Of a stretch of 8,107 nucleotides of DNA, positions 4,418 to 8,107 are shown piece after piece. Source of the DNA: Streptomyces roseoverticillatus. GTDB taxonomy: Bacteria; Actinomycetota; Actinomycetes; Streptomycetales; Streptomycetaceae. The stretch is taken from NCBI RefSeq assembly GCF_000719265.1, contig NZ_JOFL01000047.1:1-8107 (forward strand), in the 5' to 3' direction. Both the position numbers and the translations under genes were made by a program. The notes beneath the pieces are model-generated. The model did not search any database. It had not been told where the DNA came from and worked only from the letters and a program-made list of their open reading frames with translations. Within the stretch, counting starts at the first letter, position 1. Every line of letters begins with the position of its first letter.

Positions 4418-6052
4418 ATGGACAAAATACCCCTCAGCCATGCCCGCAAAGTGCTCGCCAGGGCCAAGCTCCGGTCAAACCCTTCCCACAGCAGCGCCAA
4501 CGGCCGGGGCCCCGAAGGCCCCGGCCGGAGCGGCTTGCGCCGTGACCTGGGCCGTGACCTGCGCGCCGACGTCACCGCCTCCCTCGTCGTCTTCCTGATC
4601 GCCGTACCGCTCTCCGTCGGCATCGCCGTCGCTTCGGGCGTCCCGGTCGAACTGGGCCTGGTCACCGGTGTGGTCGGCGGCCTCCTCACCGGGCTGCTGC
4701 CGGGCAGCAGCCTGCAGGTCAGCGGCCCGGCCGCCGGCCTGACCGTCCTCGTCTACGAAGCCGTGCGCGAGTTCGGGCTCACCGCGCTCGGCGTGCTGGT
4801 CCTCACCGCCGGCCTGCTGCAGATCGCCATGGGGCTGCTGCGCCTGGGCCGCTGGTTCCGGGCGATCTCCGTCGCCGTGGTCCAGGGCATGCTGGCCGGC
4901 ATCGGCCTGGTCCTCATGGCCGGCCAGATCTACGCCATGGCCGACACGCGTCCTCCCGCGAGCGGCCCGGAGAAGCTCACGGGCATCCCCGACCTCATCA
5001 TCGAGACGCTGATCTCGACGGACGCCCTGACCGCCGCCGCCGTGGGCACCGCCACCATCTCCGTCCTGGTGCTGTGGCCCCGCTGGCGGCGCGGCGCCCA
5101 GTTCGTCCCCGCGCCCTTGGCGGCGGTCGTGCTGGCCACGGGCGTGGTCGCCGGCCTGTCCCTGCCGGTGGCCCGGATCGAGGTGAACGGGCTGCTCGAC
5201 GCCGTCCAGCCGCCGGGCAGCGCGGACTTCGCGCGGCTCGGCGAGATGAGCGTCCTGGGCACGGTCCTGGCCTTCGCCCTGATCGCGTCGGCCGAGACGC
5301 TGTTCAGCGCCGCCGCCGTCGACCGGCTGCACGAGGGCCCGCGCACGGACTACAACAAGGAGCTCATCGCCCAGGGCGCCGGCAATACGGTGTGCGGGGT
5401 GCTCGGCGCCCTGCCGATGACGGCGGTCATCGTCCGCAGCGCGGCCAACGTCAACGCGGGAGCGAAGACCAAGGCGTCGCGCGTCCTGCACGGTGTCTGG
5501 CTGCTGGTCTTCGTCGCGCTCGTTCCCTGGGCCCTGGAGCTCATCCCGGTGGCGGCACTCGCGGGGGTGCTGATGCACGCGGGGTGGAAGCTGCTGCCCT
5601 TTCGGGACCTCGTCCGGCTCTGGCACGAGCACCGCGGCGAGGCCGTGGTGCTCGTGGTGACCACAGGAGCCATCGTGACGACGAACCTCTTCGAGGGCGT
5701 CGTCATCGGCCTCCTCATGGCCGTCGCCAAGGCCGCGTGGGAGACCTCGCACGTCCATGTGGAGACCCGGACGGCCGAGGACGGCACAGTGCACGTCCGG
5801 GTCCTGGGCAATGCAAACTTCCTCCGACTGCCCAGGATCCTCGACGAGTTGGAGGCCACGCTGCCGCGCTCGGGCCGCGGCGTGGAGCTCGACCTGAGCG
5901 GCCTGCGGCACATGGACCACGCGTGCCGGTCGGCGCTCACCGCATGGGCGGAGCGCAACGCCGAATCCCGCGGCCCGGTGACTACCGGGCACGGGCCAGG
6001 CTCCCCGCCACACGCAGGCTCCGGACCGTGGAGCGGACAACCTGCTCCTTGA
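4418..6052 (+). CDS. SulP-family anion permease with STAS domain
   Basis: This is a 544-aa integral membrane transporter of the SulP/SLC26 family, which moves sulfate, bicarbonate or other small anions. After a basic cytoplasmic N-terminus (1-50), the membrane domain begins with the conserved LRADVTASLVVFLIAVPLSVG. It continues to about residue 440 through some ten to twelve hydrophobic segments (for example 55-72, 80-97, 122-142, 150-172, 232-250, 279-300, 360-392 and 408-438). Family blocks include SLQVSGPAAGLT (98-109), SAETLFSAAAVDRL (291-304) and RSAANVNAGAKTKAS (340-354). A STAS domain covers about 455-515 (LDLSGLRHMDHACRSAL). The last 30 residues are low-complexity and lie over the opposite-strand oxidoreductase gene. 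The ATG at 4418 has GGAGG 9 nt upstream. No carbonic anhydrase or sulfur gene is adjacent, so the substrate is open; bicarbonate or sulfate is most likely. Confidence 0.92.
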   Translation: MDKIPLSHARKVLARAKLRSNPSHSSANGRGPEGPGRSGLRRDLGRDLRADVTASLVVFLIAVPLSVGIAVASGVPVELGLVTGVVGGLLTGLLPGSSLQVSGPAAGLTVLVYEAVREFGLTALGVLVLTAGLLQIAMGLLRLGRWFRAISVAVVQGMLAGIGLVLMAGQIYAMADTRPPASGPEKLTGIPDLIIETLISTDALTAAAVGTATISVLVLWPRWRRGAQFVPAPLAAVVLATGVVAGLSLPVARIEVNGLLDAVQPPGSADFARLGEMSVLGTVLAFALIASAETLFSAAAVDRLHEGPRTDYNKELIAQGAGNTVCGVLGALPMTAVIVRSAANVNAGAKTKASRVLHGVWLLVFVALVPWALELIPVAALAGVLMHAGWKLLPFRDLVRLWHEHRGEAVVLVVTTGAIVTTNLFEGVVIGLLMAVAKAAWETSHVHVETRTAEDGTVHVRVLGNANFLRLPRILDELEATLPRSGRGVELDLSGLRHMDHACRSALTAWAERNAESRGPVTTGHGPGSPPHAGSGPWSGQPAP

Positions 6053-7055
6053 CGAAGGCCGCCGACCGCCCCGTCAGGACGGAACCGCGCGGCGAATCGT
6101 CACCGTGCACCGGCTGGATCAGCCCGTCGCTGCGGCCGAGGCTGATGCACTGCATGACGTAGCGGAACGCGAGCGGCCGCACCGGACGGGATCCGATGTC
6201 GGCGAGGACGGACGCCGCGGCGTGCGCGCCCGTGGGCATCGCGGTCGCGCACGCCATACGGAGGGAGGTGGCCGCCGCGTCACCGGCTGCGTAAACGGCC
6301 GGATCCGTGGCCGACCGGAGCGTACGGTCGACCACGATCCGGCCCGCGGCGTCGAGTTCGAGCCCCGCTGCGGCCGCGAGCTCGGTGCGTGGCCGCAGCG
6401 CCGCCGACCAGACGGCGACATCCGCGTCGATGTCCTCGACCGAAGTGACGCACTCCCCTTCCCTCACCTGCACGCCCATCGCGCCGAGAGTCGTACGGAC
6501 ATGCGTGCGTCCCTTGCCGGACAGGCCTGCGCCGAGCGTGCCCGCGGTGAGGAGACGGACCTCCCACTCGGGGTGTGATTCAGCGATCTCGGCCGCGAGT
6601 TCGACTCCGGTGAGCCCGCCGCCGACGACGGCGAGCCGCCCCGGCCCGTCGAGCAGCCGCTTGCCCAGCTCGGCCGCCGACTCGGCGGTGTAGGCCCGCT
6701 CCGACGCGTCCTGCGCGGCGCGCGTGTCCGTAACACTGCCGAGTGCGTACACGAGCCGGTCGTAGGAAACGGTCCGGCCGTCATCCGTACGGAGCTGCCG
6801 GCCGGCGCGGTCCAGGTCGACGGCACGGGCGGCAAGGTGCCGGATCCTTGTGCCCCGGAGGAGGACGGAGAGGGGATGGGTGACGCTCACCTCCGGCCGT
6901 CCGGTGGTGAGTTGATGCAGGCGGACCCGCTCGGTGAAGTGGTCGCTGGGGTCGATGAGGGTGACGGTGACGTGGGGTTTCAGCGCCAGCCGCAGGGCAG
7001 CGGTGAGGCCGGCGTAGCCGGCGCCGAGGACGACGATGTCGGTTCGGTGCGTCAT
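5982..7055 (-). CDS. FAD/NAD(P)H-dependent oxidoreductase (NDH-2-like)
   Basis: This 357-aa flavoprotein belongs to the pyridine nucleotide-disulfide oxidoreductase superfamily, closest in layout to type II NADH dehydrogenase-like proteins. The first FAD-binding motif is IVVLGAGYAGL (7-17) with acidic Asp35 at the end of strand 2. The second dinucleotide motif, for NAD(P)H, is LAVVGGGLTGVELAAE (141-156). The FAD-closing motif is VYAAGDAA (254-261). There is no CxxxxC redox pair at the usual place and no C-terminal membrane helix, so a soluble, single-flavin reductase is likely; the electron acceptor is unknown. I chose the ATG at 7055; a GTG at 7061 is possible. No Shine-Dalgarno precedes either, and the ECF41-type promoter at 7064-7090 places the transcript start almost at the start codon. 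The 3' end overlaps the convergent SulP gene by 71 bp. It is the probable target gene of the adjacent sigma factor. Confidence 0.9.
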   Translation of the reverse strand: MTHRTDIVVLGAGYAGLTAALRLALKPHVTVTLIDPSDHFTERVRLHQLTTGRPEVSVTHPLSVLLRGTRIRHLAARAVDLDRAGRQLRTDDGRTVSYDRLVYALGSVTDTRAAQDASERAYTAESAAELGKRLLDGPGRLAVVGGGLTGVELAAEIAESHPEWEVRLLTAGTLGAGLSGKGRTHVRTTLGAMGVQVREGECVTSVEDIDADVAVWSAALRPRTELAAAAGLELDAAGRIVVDRTLRSATDPAVYAAGDAAATSLRMACATAMPTGAHAAASVLADIGSRPVRPLAFRYVMQCISLGRSDGLIQPVHGDDSPRGSVLTGRSAAFVKEQVVRSTVRSLRVAGSLARAR

Positions 7056-7063
7056 ACCCACAC

Positions 7064-7090
7064 GACGAAACAGAGGACCGAAGTGTGACA
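7064..7090 (-). promoter_or_regulatory. ECF41-type promoter of the oxidoreductase gene
   Basis: On the minus strand TGTCACA (7090-7084) is followed by exactly 16 nt and then CGTC (7067-7064). As I recall, this is the consensus reported for promoters read by ECF41 sigma factors. The CGTC ends 8 nt before the ATG at 7055, so transcription would start at or just before the start codon. The site lies wholly in the 36-bp gap between the sigma gene and the oxidoreductase gene. I saw no second TGTCACA with this spacing in the window. Confidence 0.8.
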
Positions 7091-7096
7091 GTCACA
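7084..7096. promoter_or_regulatory. 13-bp perfect dyad over the -35 element
   Basis: TGTGAC and GTCACA flank a single central base. The left half coincides with the -35 TGTCACA (minus strand) and the right half overlaps the sigma gene stop codon. It could be an operator for a second regulator acting on the same promoter, or a chance product of the -35 element meeting the gene end. Confidence 0.4.
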
Positions 7097-7979
7097 GCCC
7101 CAGCGGATCGAGGTGGCGGAGCTTGTCCGGGTTGGCGACGGCATAGACCTCCGTGATCCGCCCCTCGTGCACGGTGAACGCGAAGACCATCACCCGGCCC
7201 TGGGCCAGGTCGACGGAGACGATGCCGGGGGCGCCGTTGACGTCCCGGACCAGCACCCGCATCGACAGCGGGTCGAATCCGCGGCTGATGCCCTGGGCGA
7301 AGCGGGCCACGTTGTCGCTGCCGCAGACGGGGCGACGGGCGGCCGAGACCTTCCCGCCGCCATCCGAGCGCCAGACGACATCGGGGTCCAGGACGGACAG
7401 GAGACTCTCGAAGTCGCCGTTCATCACGGCGGCGAGAAAGGCGTCGACGGTGCGGCGGTGCTCAGCGCGATCGACGGAACAGCGCGGGGACTCGGCACGC
7501 ACGCGTTTGCGTGCGCGGGACGCCAGCTGCCGTACGGAGGTCGGAGTGCGGCCGACGACTTCGGCGATCTCGGTGAACGGCACGGAGAAGACGTCGTGCA
7601 GGATGAACGCCGTCCGCTCGGCCGGCGTGAGTTTCTCCAGCACGGTCAGCAGCGCTATCCCCACGGATTCGTCCAAAGTGACCCGGTCTTCGGGACCGGG
7701 AACCGTGCCGAGAACTGTGCCGACGATCGGTTCGGGCAGCCAGGGGCCGACATAGGTTTCGCGGCGGGAGCGGGCGGAACCGAGCTGGTCGAGGCAGATA
7801 CGGCTGACGACGGTCGTCAGATAGGCGGCGGGATTGGCAGCCTCGTCGTCGGGGAGGAGCTGCCATCGCAGCCAGGTCTCCTGCACCGCGTCTTCGGCAT
7901 CGGCGACCGAGCCGGTGATGCGGTAAGCGACGGCCCAGAGTTGCGGGCGGTGTTTCTCGAAATCAGCCAGGGGTGCCAT
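7092..7979 (-). CDS. ECF sigma factor, ECF41 group, with SnoaL-like domain
   Basis: This 295-aa alternative sigma factor directs RNA polymerase to a small set of promoters. Sigma region 2 is at about residues 6-70 (AYRITGSVADAEDAVQETWLRW). Region 4 is at about 105-160 (LTPAERTAFILHDVFSVPFTEIAEVV, then the RTPTSVRQLASRARKRV recognition part). The C-terminal 120 residues form a SnoaL/NTF2-like domain. ECF41 hallmarks are WLPEP in the linker (80-84), DGGGK (206-210) and NPDKL near the end (283-287). In this group the fused domain replaces a separate anti-sigma factor and tunes activity; its signal is unknown. M. tuberculosis SigJ is, I believe, of the same type. The ATG at 7979 has AGAGGAG 11 nt upstream; longer starts would run into the rrn terminator. 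It lies just upstream of its likely target, the oxidoreductase. No promoter of its own is evident in the 40 bp after the rrn terminator. Confidence 0.95.
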   Translation of the reverse strand: MAPLADFEKHRPQLWAVAYRITGSVADAEDAVQETWLRWQLLPDDEAANPAAYLTTVVSRICLDQLGSARSRRETYVGPWLPEPIVGTVLGTVPGPEDRVTLDESVGIALLTVLEKLTPAERTAFILHDVFSVPFTEIAEVVGRTPTSVRQLASRARKRVRAESPRCSVDRAEHRRTVDAFLAAVMNGDFESLLSVLDPDVVWRSDGGGKVSAARRPVCGSDNVARFAQGISRGFDPLSMRVLVRDVNGAPGIVSVDLAQGRVMVFAFTVHEGRITEVYAVANPDKLRHLDPLGL

Positions 7980-8019
7980 GGGACCACCGGCTCCTCTCGT
8001 GAGCGCTCGGGTAAACGCG

Positions 8020-8060
8020 AAAAAGCCCTGGCGGGAACTCAAGGTTCCCACCAGGGCTTT
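8020..8060 (-). terminator. Intrinsic terminator of the rRNA operon
   Basis: On the minus strand a long hairpin pairs 8051-8060 with 8022-8031 (AAAGCCCTGG and its complement). After one mismatch (8032 against 8050), GGGAAC at 8033-8038 pairs with GTTCCC at 8044-8049. It is followed by a T run ending at 8020. It starts about 11 nt after the 5S rRNA end and matches the strong terminators found behind Streptomyces rrn operons. Confidence 0.9.
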
Positions 8061-8070
8061 CTCTAAAAAT

Positions 8071-8107
8071 TGTTCGGCGGCGTCCTACTCTCCCACACGG
8101 TCCCCCA
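8071..8107 (-). rRNA. rrf: 5S ribosomal RNA, 3' end only
   Basis: Read on the minus strand, the last 37 bases match the end of actinobacterial 5S rRNA, including GTGTGGGAGAGTAGG and the closing GCCGCCGAACA. The 5' two thirds of the gene lie beyond the window, presumably preceded by 23S and 16S rRNA. The exact 3' end is uncertain by one to three bases. The operon is transcribed toward the sigma factor gene. Confidence 0.88.

Noticed and set aside
7113..8066. 317-aa plus-strand frame opposite the sigma factor
   Set aside because: It is Asp/Gly/Val-rich with no motifs; it mirrors the codon bias of the sigma gene on the other strand.

Overview
The window is high-GC actinobacterial DNA, almost certainly from a Streptomyces or close relative. 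The basis is the strong G/C bias at third codon positions, the protein families present, and a partial 5S rRNA plus rrn terminator of Streptomyces type at the right edge. It holds six complete protein genes, one short leader peptide gene and the 3' end of an rRNA operon. I recall trpS and proC lying close together in the S. coelicolor chromosome, so this is probably core-chromosome synteny rather than a mobile island. I see no insertion sequence, phage gene, tRNA or CRISPR array.

Left part (1-1333): a tryptophanyl-tRNA synthetase gene (trpS) is preceded by a textbook ribosome-mediated attenuator. A 13-codon leader peptide with tandem Trp codons (185-226) is followed by four mutually exclusive RNA segments and an intrinsic terminator (262-288). 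Lys at residue 9 suggests that this is the auxiliary, indolmycin-resistant TrpRS1 type. It would be switched on when charged tRNA-Trp runs short.

Middle part (1425-3962): a GlxA-like transcription regulator (DJ-1/PfpI-like domain plus AraC helix-turn-helix) is divergent from an isochorismatase-family cysteine hydrolase. They share a 117-bp promoter region with an 8-bp-arm dyad over the hydrolase ribosome binding site. The hydrolase converges on proC, which makes proline from pyrroline-5-carboxylate. A nested hairpin between them takes in both stop codons. The proC leader carries tandem 10-bp repeats.

Right part (3963-8107): after about 455 bp of noncoding DNA comes a SulP-family anion permease with a C-terminal STAS domain. 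Its 3' end overlaps by 71 bp the 3' end of an FAD/NAD(P)H-dependent oxidoreductase on the opposite strand. Upstream of the oxidoreductase, on the same strand, lies an ECF sigma factor with a SnoaL-like C-terminal domain (ECF41 type, with WLPEP, DGGGK and NPDKL motifs). The 36 bp between these two genes contains an exact match to the promoter recalled for ECF41 factors (TGTCACA, 16 nt, CGTC), placed so that the oxidoreductase mRNA would be nearly or fully leaderless. This points to a self-contained sigma factor/target pair. The sigma gene begins only about 40 bp past the terminator of an rRNA operon whose 5S rRNA end is cut by the window edge.

The two most informative regions are the trpS attenuator and the ECF41 sigma/promoter/oxidoreductase module. 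Both are instances of known system classes; I do not see a wholly new system.
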